This document shows positions 9,767-18,766 of a DNA stretch of 18,766 nt, piece by piece. The stretch covers positions 1-18,766 of the forward strand of contig JYIP02000021.1 of the NCBI GenBank assembly GCA_001051155.2, read 5' to 3'. Position 1 is the first letter of the stretch, and each line of letters begins with the position of its first letter. The DNA is from Chrysoporthe austroafricana (taxonomy: Eukaryota > Ascomycota > Sordariomycetes > Diaporthales > Cryphonectriaceae). Made by a program: the position numbers and the translations under genes. The notes under the pieces were generated by a model. The model made no database searches and was not told where the DNA came from. It worked only from the letters and a program-made list of their open reading frames with translations.

Positions 9767-11229
9767 GAAAAAAGGAAATAGAAAAGAGAAAGAAAGAGAA
9801 AGAGAGAGAAAGACAGAAAGACAAATAACAGTAGCAAAGACTATCCAAATTTCGGTTAACTTGCGACAAATCGGCTGCATTGCCTAACAAAGCTTATAGA
9901 ACTAACTATCTATATTTTGCCGGATAATTATTAATTCCTGCTATTAGCCTTGCTATACGAAATATCAGCTATATACAAAGTCTGAATACGGAACTAGGCT
10001 AAAGATCCTATAATTGAATAAAACGAAATAATGAATGCTAAGATAATAGGATTTGGGATTATAATAACGAAAAGATAAGTCAATTAAATAATAGCGGCTA
10101 ATATTATGAATCTGGAACGAATAATGCGGGAATTGCTTATAAAACCTGCCAATCCAAATACGGTTTATACAATCCCGGCCTTTTGCGATATTGCTACGCT
10201 TTACGAGAATAAAGCAAATGCGATAGCGCAATATAGCTTCCTGGCAAACTATTGCAATGCCGCTATCGTAAAGCGTTATAAGGAGTATTTCGTTTATAAG
10301 CTAGAAGAAAATTACGAAATATAAGCGAAATAGGATAATAGCAGCAATAGCAACTTGGCCAGGCTCGCTATCCGGGCCTATCTTACTCTCGTACGGAAGG
10401 CCCGCGCTAGCCTTGCCCTACTGCTATAATAAGGCAAAAGATAGCTGCCCCGGACATTCGAATTATTAAGCATCCAGTATGAAAATACCTCGGCCGCAAG
10501 GCTGCATAACGTCTTCCTGTACGAAAACTCGATTGCATTCGTAATAGAATAGAATAAATCGCTATAGAAAACTAAATCCAAATCCAGAAAGATCTGGCAA
10601 AGGCTATATTATATATATGCATACTTTATCCTCGTATAGATTTTCGTTATCCAGCCATTTGCAGAATACTTGAAAGCGTAATTCCTTATCCAGTACGATA
10701 ATATCGGCTAGCAAAACGGTCTGCTATTAAGCTATCAAGCATTTAGCGCAAGCGATTTCGTTATAATAGTATGCTTTAAAGAACTTATTTAAGATATTAG
10801 CATAAGAATATATAGCAAGAAGCTAACTTTGCGGGAAAGCAGGCAAATATTGAAAAGGATCGCTTACTAATACTTTCGCGCGGATAATCTGGATAATTAT
10901 AATATCGAAATAATAAGCGCTAATAGCGATAGCGATAAGAGTAGGGATCTAGAAGAGAAAAAAGACCTGATCGAAAGGTATATAGGGCATTCGGCAGCCA
11001 TAAGCAAGCATTTCTACGCAATAGAATTCGATTTCGGTACCGCCTTCCAGAAATAAATATTTCTTTATAATGCGTTCTACTGCTATCTCGAAATCGAAAC
11101 CAGGCCCGAGCGGGGAATAAAGCGCAATACGGATAGGAATCCGATCGAAATAGTAGAAAGGTTTATGCAATCCTGCCAGATTGACAAAATAGCCAAGAAC
11201 GTACAGAATAAGAACGCTTTGGATAAGCT

Positions 11230-12330
11230 GCTAGGAATAAAGAAAGACCTTTTCTCTTACCAGGAAGCCCTCTTATAATAGATTATCGAACTTATTATAA
11301 CGGATATTATACAAATAGCGCTAATTAGCGCGAGAAAGAGCATAAGCTTTATACTGCTAGCAATAATCAAATATAAAAGGGTAATTTTCGTTATCCAATT
11401 AACGATTACTTTATTGCAGAATACGGCAATGCGCTTAGAATAGTTCCAGATCCCCTATGCTTTCTGGACCGATATGGACTAGGCTTGCAATACTTTCGAA
11501 ATGGCTATGCTTCTCTTTATATTAGAAACGCTTTAAGGCATGAATTTTATATATTGGGCAACCCGTACCGATATAAAAGGCTTAATCGACCTAATTGTAT
11601 TAAACGAGGCGCATTATATGCTTTTAGCAAAAGACTTTGCGAATTAATACTGCCTTGCGTATCGAAATATCGGGACCCGCCTAGCCGGCCTTTATTAGAA
11701 ACGGCTCTATATTACGGCTATATTACTGCTAGCGCTATTAAATACTTTTACAAGCCGTTTAAGCCTAACTAAATATAAATTCTTCCGGACCCTTATAAAG
11801 CATCCAGAATATAAATATCTTTCCTTATATATTAAGAATAAAAAGGCATTTTATACGCATATTATACGCCTCGCATAACGCCTGCAAGGATACGAGAAAG
11901 GCTTAGTCTACTATATGGCAAGGTAGGAAGCAGAAATCTTAGCGGGCTAACTCGGCTGCGGCTATTACTATGCAAGGAATTACGATAAATAAACCTTATA
12001 ATGCTAGAAAGGGCTAGGCAGTCTGATAGTCGGAATTACAGCAATTGCAAAAAGCTTAGATATTAAAGATATCGTACTAGTCGTTATAATCAATAGGTAT
12101 AATGCATTAACCCTATGCCAGATATTCGGCAGAGTACGGGAATAAGAAATATTAGCAATCCTGACAGAATATTTTAATGCAATAAACCCGATAATAACGC
12201 AAATTGTATAAGCGCTATATATATGCAAAACGATCGAAAATTTCTTGGATAGGGAAAGATAGGGATAGACGTACGGCTTTGCGGAATATGCTTATAAAGG
12301 TTGCGATCGCCTTACGTACAATACGACATT
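11230..12330 (+). other. RecQ-like helicase core of the relic
   Basis: Motifs lie in one frame and in RecQ order. Motif I is LISARKS (about 11321-11343), where GxGKS has lost its glycines but keeps KS. FVIQLTITLLQNTAMRLEQF (reading one TAG as Gln) corresponds to VVVPLIALRQD. Motif II is VLNEAH (NEAH at 11603-11614), DEAH with D changed to N. Motif III is RLYITAILLLALL, from TATLPP (near 11705-11740). GLVYYMARQEAEILAGQLGC (reading TAGs as Gln) corresponds to the motif IV region. Motif V is IVGITAIAKSLDI (12026-12064). Motif VI is QIFGRVR, from QxxGRxGR (12119-12139). FLDRER near 12240 and a Cys at about 12300 resemble the RecQ Zn-binding tail. Several catalytic residues are changed, so the protein would be inactive even without the stops. 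Confidence 0.72.
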
Positions 12331-13408
12331 CTCTAGTATTGCTAAGCCCAAGCAAACCCTAGGGCGCTTAGCAAGTCCGGAAGGCTATACGCTATTAACC
12401 TTATTAGCATTTATATAAAAGTCGGGATCTAAAACGCTTTCGGTAACATTATATAACCTCCCGCTATAGCCGTAACTAAAACCTCGAATTTCACCTTTGC
12501 GCGTAACGAGCGATATTAGCGATAATAAAAGCCTAACCCCATACGACGAGAGTCCCTCGAAACTTTGGTCCGAAAAGCCGAGCCTGTTTCTTGCGATTAC
12601 TTTTTCGAAACGTTCCGGCAATCCCGTTTCGGGTTCGCGAGATAGACTGCTTAACCCGACCCAAGTATAGAAAGACTATTCTGCTAATTTATCGGGCATT
12701 CCGTCTGCTATAATATTCTTGCCAGCCTCTTTTTCCGCTATAATATATACCAAACCTTTACTGCTATTGCTTTTGGAATATATAGATATATAATAGGCAT
12801 TATAATATTACCGAACGCAATAAGAGCAGGTTCGGATATAAAATACGGACTGGGCTTTATTGATTATAATATTGGAAAAATTTTTATAGCGCTATTACGC
12901 TAACGAATACGACTATTACGCTAAGTATATACATTACTTCTTTGTATAAAAAGTAAATATTGTATATTCCTAATATAAATGCTCTAAGCCCCAAAACGAA
13001 TTATAGCAAGAAACGGATAGGATTCGGGCAGAGATAAAAAAGAAAGAATACTTAAGTTATTATTTAACTTATTCTATATATCTCTGCCTACAATATATAT
13101 ATGGGAAATTCAAAAGGCTAGAAAATAGCAAATTCGCATATAATAAAGAAATCGTTTATATATATAGGAAAGCATTTATCGATATTCTTATTTGGGTTTT
13201 ATATTATAAGCGGGCAGAAATAGCAAGATCGATTGAAACGTATAGAAGGCCCAAAATATATATACAAAAAGGCTTGCAATTGGGAAGTAATAAGCCGGGT
13301 AAAGCTGGAAAATGGCTTCGTAAAAAGGATTGTACAGGAAATAAAGAAAAGCCTAAACTATTTATCGTAATTGCGCAAATATTAGCATGGGAAAGGGTTT
13401 TATCCTAA

Positions 13409-13616
13409 TATAAAATAAAAAAAAAAGGAATTCTTTTTTAAAGCGACTAGAATCAATTAAGTGGAAAAATAAAAAGAGAATGGCTTTTCTAGAATTAATT
13501 GAATTCAATACTCGTATAGGAATGGCAATAGTAAAGCTTGTACTGTAAAGTTTTTGGAATTAATTGATTTCAATAATACTTATAGTAGATCTGAAAATTC
13601 GATTGATTTTTGTAAT
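13409..13616. other. AT-rich gene-free stretch after the RecQ relic
   Basis: Holds a candidate small inverted-repeat element at 13446-13508 and scattered copies of AATTAATTGA and AATTCGATT. No coding frame or RNA gene seen. Confidence 0.5.
13446..13508. mobile_element. Small inverted-repeat element (candidate)
   Basis: ACTAGAATCAATTAAGTGGA at the left faces the reversed right end TTGAATTCAATTAATTCTAG, with A-rich and T-rich inner flanks as in the other family members. Strongly diverged; the match is weaker than at 6423 or 4481. Confidence 0.4.
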
Positions 13617-13888
13617 AAGGATACCGATTGATACGATAGAATCGAATAATCTGATAAATAAGCATTTTATAATTCGATTATTCAAGTTTATTTTTCCCGT
13701 CCCTTTTATTGAATATAGCTAGCCTAATAAGAATTCGATTAATTGAAAGAATAAAGATACCGACTGATCAAATAGAATCGATTAATCTAATATAAAAATA
13801 TTCCTGAAATTCGATTGCTCGGACCCACTTTTCTTGGAATTTTAATTGGATATAGCTATCCTAATCAATTCGACTAATCGAAATATAT
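13617..13888. repeat. 136-bp tandem duplication, two diverged copies
   Basis: Copy 1 is 13617-13752 and copy 2 is 13753 to about 13888. Landmarks line up at the same spacing: AAGGATACCGA with AAAGATACCGA, AGAATCGAATAATCT with AGAATCGATTAATCT, AATTCGATT in the middle, and GAATATAGCTAGCCTAAT with GGATATAGCTATCCTAAT near the end. Many of the differences are transitions. The repeated ATTCGATT core is shared with the termini of the small-element family, so the unit may derive from it. Confidence 0.65.
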
Positions 13889-14218
13889 ATTTTAATTAGT
13901 TAGAAAACGCAGGAAAATTTGCGATATCAGTCGGACTAATTAAACGATTATACAGGGTTTATTTTGCTTGCTATTTGCATTGCTTATTATTTATTTTCTT
14001 TATTATTTACTTTGCTTGCTGCTTATTTCATTTATTATTTGCTTTTTATTCTATATTACTTGCTATTTATTTTATTTATTGCTTGCTTTGCTTATTATTT
14101 ATTTTATATTTTTTATTATATATTATTTGCTTTTTTTATTATATTTATTATTCGCTTTATTTATTATTTCTTTTATTCCTTACTTATTTTGCTTATTGCT
14201 TGCTTTGCTTGCTATTTA

Positions 14219-14314
14219 TTTTATATGCTATTTATTTTATTTATTATTTATTTTATATGCTATTTATTTTATTTATTATTTATTTTATTTGCTATTTATT
14301 TTATTTGTTATTTA
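14219..14314. repeat. Satellite block, AT-type 16-mers in register
   Basis: Six consecutive 16-mers: 14219 TTTTATATGCTATTTA, 14235 TTTTATTTATTATTTA, 14251 as the first, 14267 as the second, 14283 TTTTATTTGCTATTTA, 14299 TTTTATTTGTTATTTA. Alternation of the first two units suggests a 32-bp dimer amplified locally. Confidence 0.85.
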
Positions 14315-14928
14315 TTATTTCTTGCTTATTTTGCTTATTATTTATTATATTTGCTATTTATTTTATTTATTATTTATTTTATTTATATATTATTTTACTT
14401 ATTATTTGCTTTATTTATTATTTATTATATTTGCTATTTATTTTGCTTATTGCTTATTTTGCTTATTATTTATTTTGCTTATTTTATATTATTTATTATT
14501 AATTGCTTTATTTATTTTATTTATTATTTGCTTTGCTTATTATTTATTTTGCTTATTGCTTGCTTTGCTTGCTATTTGCTTTGCTTTTTATTTATTTTGC
14601 TTATTGCTTATTTCGCTTATTGCTTATTTTGCTTATTGCTTATTTTCTTTACTGCTTGCTTTGCTTGCTTTTTATTTTGCTTGCTACTTATTTTATTTGC
14701 TTTTTATTTTACTTATTACTTATTTTGCTTATTATTTGCTATTTATTATACATTGTTTATTGTTTATTATTTGCTTTATTTATTTCTTGCTTTATTTGCT
14801 ATTTATTTTATTTGCTGCTTGCTTTAATTGCTGCTTATTTTGCTTGCTTCTTGCTTTATTTATTATTTATTAAATATTTTTTTTTTCTTATTAATTATTA
14901 ATTTTGCTTTTTATTTACTTTCTTTTTT

Positions 14929-14992
14929 CTTTACTTTTTTTATTCTTTACTTTTTTTATTCTTTACTTTTTTTATTCTTTACTTTATTTATT
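14929..14992. repeat. Homogenised 16-bp sub-array of a different sequence
   Basis: Three identical units of CTTTACTTTTTTTATT (14929, 14945, 14961) and a fourth with one change (14977). The period equals that of the surrounding satellite although the word differs, pointing to recent local amplification of a diverged unit. Confidence 0.85.
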
Positions 14993-17520
14993 ATTTTTTT
15001 TATTTATTTTTTATTCTTTATTACGTATTATTAATTTTATTTATTATTGATTTAATTTATTATTTATTAAACGTATTATTAATTTTGCTTTTTATTTCTT
15101 TTTTATTATATTTATTATTTTTATTTTTTACTTTATTTATTATTTGCTTTGCTTTTTATTTATTTTGCTTTATATTTCTTTTTATTTCTTTTATTTATTA
15201 TATATTGCTTATTATATATTATTTAATATATATTGCTTATTATATATTGCTTATTATATATTTTTTATTTTATTTATTATATATATTATTTATTTTATTT
15301 TTTATTTGCTTTTGTTTATTATTTATTTATTTTTTATTTGCTTAATATATAATTTATTTGCTTTTTGCTATATATTATATATTGCTTATTATAAATTTCT
15401 TATTTTCTTAATTCTTTCTTTTACTTGCTATTTGCTTGGCTTATTTTTTATTTTGCTTGCTATTTGCTTTTTTTATTATTTCTTTTACATTTTATTTTTT
15501 TATTTTTAATATACTTTATTTCTTTTTTATTTTATATATTATATATTGCGTATTATTTATTTCTTCTTTAATTCCTTATATATATTTTTTATTTTATTTG
15601 CAATTTGCTTTGCTTATTTTTTATTTTATTTATTGCTTATTACTTTTTATTTATTGCTTATTTTATATTATTTATTATATTTATTATATTTAATATTAAT
15701 TTTACTTTTTATTTATTTTCCATTTTGCTTTTTATTTCTTTTATTTGCTATTTGCTTTGCTTATTTTTTATTTCCTTTACTTGCTTTCTTTATTTTATTA
15801 ATTTAATTTGCTTTATTTGCTTTATTTTTTTTATTTGCTTTATTTATTATATATTTTATTTATTCTTTATAAAACTTGCTCTTTATTTTGCTTATTATTT
15901 ATTCTATATTATTTATTATTTATTTCTTTTTTTATTTTTTCCTTGCTTTATTTATTATTGAATTTCCTTTTTCTTTATTTGATTTATTGCTTATTTTACT
16001 TGCTATGTATTTCAATTCTTTTTTATTCTTTATAATAAATTATAAATTCTTTTTTTGATTTATTGCTTGCTATTTATTTTGCTAATTATTAATTTCGCTT
16101 GCTATTTCTTTTGCTTATTATTTGCTTTGCTTGCTATTTATTAAATTTGCTATTAATTTTATTTGCAATTTGCTTAATTTGCTACTTGCTTTATATATTC
16201 TTTATTAAATTAATTATTTGCTTTGCTTATTGCTTTTTATATTTGCTTATTTTACTATTTGCTTTATATTTTCTTTGTTTTCTTAATTGCTTATTTTCCT
16301 TTTTGCTTGCTTTTTTTATTTTTTATTTTGCTTGCTGCTTATTTTATTTATTATTTATTATTTAATACTTGCTTTATTTATTATTTATTATATTTGCTAT
16401 AAATTGTATTAATTGCTTTTATTCTTTATTCTTTCTTTCTTATTATTTATTGCTTGCTATAAACTTTATTTTTTGCTTGTTTTTATTTATTATTTATATT
16501 ACTTATTATTTATTTTACTTGCTATATATTATTAATAATTTGCTATATACTTTGCTTATTGCTTGCTTAATTTGCTTTTTATTTAATTTGCTTTTTGTTT
16601 TATTTATTATCTATTTTATTAATTGCTTATTATACTTGCTATTTGCTTTATTTATTATTTATTTTATTTGTTACTTATTTTATTTGCTATTTATTTTGCT
16701 TATTATTTATTTTATTTATTTTTTATTTTATTTGCTTTTTGCTTTTCTTATTATTTATTTTGCTTATTATTTGCTTTGCTTATTATTTATAAAATTTATT
16801 TTTTCTTTTATTTATTATTTATTATATTTGCTATTTATTTTGCTCTTTGCTTGCTTTGCTTGCTTTGCTTGCTGCTTATAACTTAATGCTTATTAAATAT
16901 TATTTATTTTATTACTTTTATTTATTATTTGCTTTGCTTATTATTTTTTATATTTATTTTTAATTTTATTCATTATTAATTTTATTTATTTTTTCTTTTT
17001 TATATTATTTGCTTTATTTATTATTTATTTTATTTATTATTTATTTTATTTGTTATTAATTTTATTTATTATTTCTTTTATTTATTTTTCTTATTGCTTG
17101 CTTTGCTTGCTATTTGCTTTGCTTGCTATTTATTTTATTTATTATTTGCTATTAATTATTTATTTTTTATTACTTATTATTTACTATTTGCTATTTATTA
17201 TTTATTATTTATTATTCGCTTATATTATTGCTTATTTTGCTTTTTATTTGCTATTTATTTTGCTTGCTACTTATTTTATTTATTATTTGTTTTACTTATT
17301 ATTTGCTATATATTATTTATTATTTATTGCTTGTTTTGCTTTTTATTTATTTCTTTTGCTTTTAATTTTATTTATTATTTATTCCTTGCTATTTATTTTA
17401 TTTTCTACTTGCTTTTATTTATTATTTATTTTGCTTATTCTTTCTTTTGCTTGCTATTTATTATTTATTTTTTATTATTTGCTATTTACTTTATTTGCTA
17501 TTTGCTTTATTTGCTCTTTA

Positions 17521-17712
17521 TTTTATTTATTTCTTATTTTATTTGCTACTTATTTTATTTGCTACTTATTTTGCTTGCTATTTGCTTTGCTTATTATTTG
17601 TTTTATTTACTGCTTATTTTGCTTGCTGCTTATTTTGCTTGCTATTTGTTTTGCTTGCTACTTATTTTGCTTGCTGCTTATTTTGCTTGCTATTTGCTTT
17701 GCTTTTTATTTG
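17521..17712. repeat. Satellite block with the GC-richest 16-mers
   Basis: Twelve consecutive 16-mers in one register. GC-rich copies TTTTGCTTGCTGCTTA (17617, 17665) sit beside TTTTGCTTGCTATTTG (17569, 17633, 17681), TTTTGCTTGCTACTTA (17649) and TTTTATTTGCTACTTA (17537, 17553). GC, AC and AT occupy the same position, consistent with stepwise G-to-A and C-to-T change from a GC-rich ancestor. Confidence 0.85.
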
Positions 17713-18766
17713 CTTTTTGAATTTTTTACTTTTTTTGCTTTATTTGTTTAACTTATTATATTAATATAATTTGCTTTGCTTGCTTAATTTTTTTTATTTG
17801 CTTTCTTTATTTTATTTATTATACTTATTTTGCTTGCTATTTATTTTGCTTTTTATTTATTATATATTATAAATTATTTATTCTTTATTTTACTTCTTGC
17901 TTTATTTTTTATTTCGTTTGCTTCTTATTTATTATATTTGCTATTTATTCTATTTTCTATTTGTTTTATTTCTTTTTAATTTTATTTGCTATTTGTTATT
18001 TATTATATATCTCTTGCTATTTGCTTTATATATTACTTATTTTACGTATTATTTATTATATTTACTATTTGCTTTGCTTGTTATTTATTTTATTTATTAT
18101 TTGCTTTGCTTATTATTTGCTTTCTTTATTTTTTATTTTACTTATTATTTATTGCTTATTCTTTATTATAAATAATTTGCTTTATTTAATATTGGCTATT
18201 AATTCTTTATTCTTTATTTTTTATTGCTTATTATTTGTTTTACTTTTTATTTGCTTTATTTCTATTATTTGCTTAATTTCTTTTATTTGCTTAATTTGCT
18301 TTGCTTATTTTATTAATATAATTTGCTTTATTTGCTTTTTTTCTTTATTTATTTTGCTTCTTTTATTTGCTTTGCTTGCTATATATTTTATTTGCTATTT
18401 ATAATCCTTTTTATTTATTTTGCTTCTTATTAATTATATATTATAAATAATTTATTTTTTATTTTGCTTTTTGCTTATTTTATTTATTATTAAATTTATT
18501 TGCTATTTATTTTGCTTATTGCTTATTTTACTTATTATTGATTTTTTTATTCTTTTTTATTTATTTTGAATTATTTATTCTTTTTTATTTATTTCTTTTT
18601 TTTTTCATTTTTTATTTTATTTGCTATTTATTTTGCTTTTTATTTGCTATTTATTATATATTATTTGTTATATATTATTTGCTATATATTATTTGCTTTA
18701 TTTATTATATTTATTATTTATATTACTTGCTTTATTTATTATTTATAATTTATTCTTTTTTATTTT

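Larger units (their letters stand above)
8338..13408 (+). pseudogene. Decayed RecQ-type helicase with OrsD/DUF3505-like N-terminus
   Basis: Intact relatives are large fungal proteins joining an OrsD/DUF3505-like region to a RecQ 3'-5' DNA helicase; some are telomere-linked. The plus frame is followed from 8338 to about 9600, then in another frame from about 9850 to the stop at 13406-13408. The N-terminal part has a degenerate zinc-finger-like segment (FKCIYYN then KHFRVHY, near 8690-8765), NPFANEMGFGKYLASY near 8965, and INPAIIS near 9460. After the break come IPAFCDIATLYENKANAIA (near 10170), LLSIQYENTSAARLHNVFLY (near 10465) and ERYIGHSAAISKHFYAIEF (near 10975), which match the region before the helicase in this family. 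The helicase core follows at 11200-12330. Nearly all in-frame stops are TAG or TAA. The frame change coincides with the small element at 9679-9766. The last 133 codons (13007-13405) are open but contain no ATG. Family call is fairly firm; exact start unknown. Confidence 0.7.
13958..18766. repeat. Degenerate 16-bp satellite, strand-asymmetric, runs off the window
   Basis: About 4.8 kb of T-rich sequence built from a unit near TTTTGCTTGCTGCTTA, with GC replaced by AT at fixed places (TTTTATTTATTATTTA). Clear registers of consecutive 16-mers are seen at 14219-14314 and 17521-17712; elsewhere small insertions and deletions shift the phase. G occurs almost only in TGC, and C mostly in GC. Because stops are rare on the plus strand, all three plus frames are open for long stretches (up to 301 codons at 13968-14873), encoding only Phe, Leu, Ile, Tyr, Cys and Ala in bulk. 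These are not genes. The array starts abruptly after GATTATACAGGG (ending about 13957) and has no end inside the window. Confidence 0.8.

Noticed and set aside
12004..12621. Two minus-strand ORFs (12004-12228 and 12385-12621) in the same frame that look protein-like
   Set aside because: They oppose the plus-strand RecQ frame. The first lies directly over helicase motifs V and VI, so that minus frame is open as a shadow; the second continues the same shadow frame.
13964..18748. Possible multi-pass membrane protein family in the T-rich block
   Set aside because: All three plus frames are open at once and the residues follow the DNA repeat; no start context, domain or triplet bias.
13958..18766. 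Mitochondrial or plasmid-derived AT-rich DNA
   Set aside because: The phased 16-bp unit and absence of mitochondrial genes or tRNAs fit a nuclear satellite better.
1..18766. CRISPR arrays, bacterial operons, ribosome binding sites, tRNA or rRNA genes
   Set aside because: No spacer-repeat pattern, Shine-Dalgarno-led gene runs or RNA gene signatures seen; the content is eukaryotic.

Overview
The window looks like an AT-rich, gene-dead compartment of a filamentous ascomycete genome. The grounds are RIP-like decay (repeat-induced point mutation: stops that are nearly all TAG or TAA, loss of CpA/TpG, retained CpG), fungal-type helicase relics, small inverted-repeat elements and a very large degenerate satellite. 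I see no intact protein gene, tRNA, rRNA, CRISPR array or bacterial-type operon. Most ATG-to-stop frames here are shadows of decayed genes or by-products of composition.

Layout. (1) About 520-6075, minus strand: a decayed SNF2-family helicase/ATPase. Its motifs lie in collinear order: motif I near 4325, II near 3200, III near 3100, a conserved pre-C-lobe segment near 2700, V near 1600, VI near 1510. The C-terminal tail carries an 8-residue repeat. Short inverted-repeat elements interrupt it. A second minus-strand coding relic (6553-7190) lies upstream and may be the N-terminal part of the same gene. (2) 7211-7790: a stretch bounded by two inverted copies of the small-element terminus, holding an unassigned Lys/Arg-rich plus-strand frame. 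(3) 8338-13408, plus strand: a decayed RecQ-type helicase with an OrsD/DUF3505-like N-terminal region, the architecture I associate with telomere-linked or OrsD-RecQ helicases of fungi. It runs in one frame to about 9600 and in another from about 9850 to 13408. A small inverted-repeat element between the two parts accounts for the change. (4) 13409-13957: AT-rich repeats, including a 136-bp tandem duplication. (5) 13958-18766, to the window edge: a 4.8-kb strand-asymmetric satellite of about 16 bp per unit, in which GC and AT dinucleotides swap at fixed positions. All three forward frames are largely open in it, which produces long but spurious hydrophobic ORFs.

The two helicase relics are divergently oriented. 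A RecQ-like helicase relic next to a long satellite would suit a subtelomeric or other heterochromatic setting, but no telomere repeat is visible, so that is inference. The family calls rest on motif order read by eye; a profile search of the stop-masked translations would settle them.
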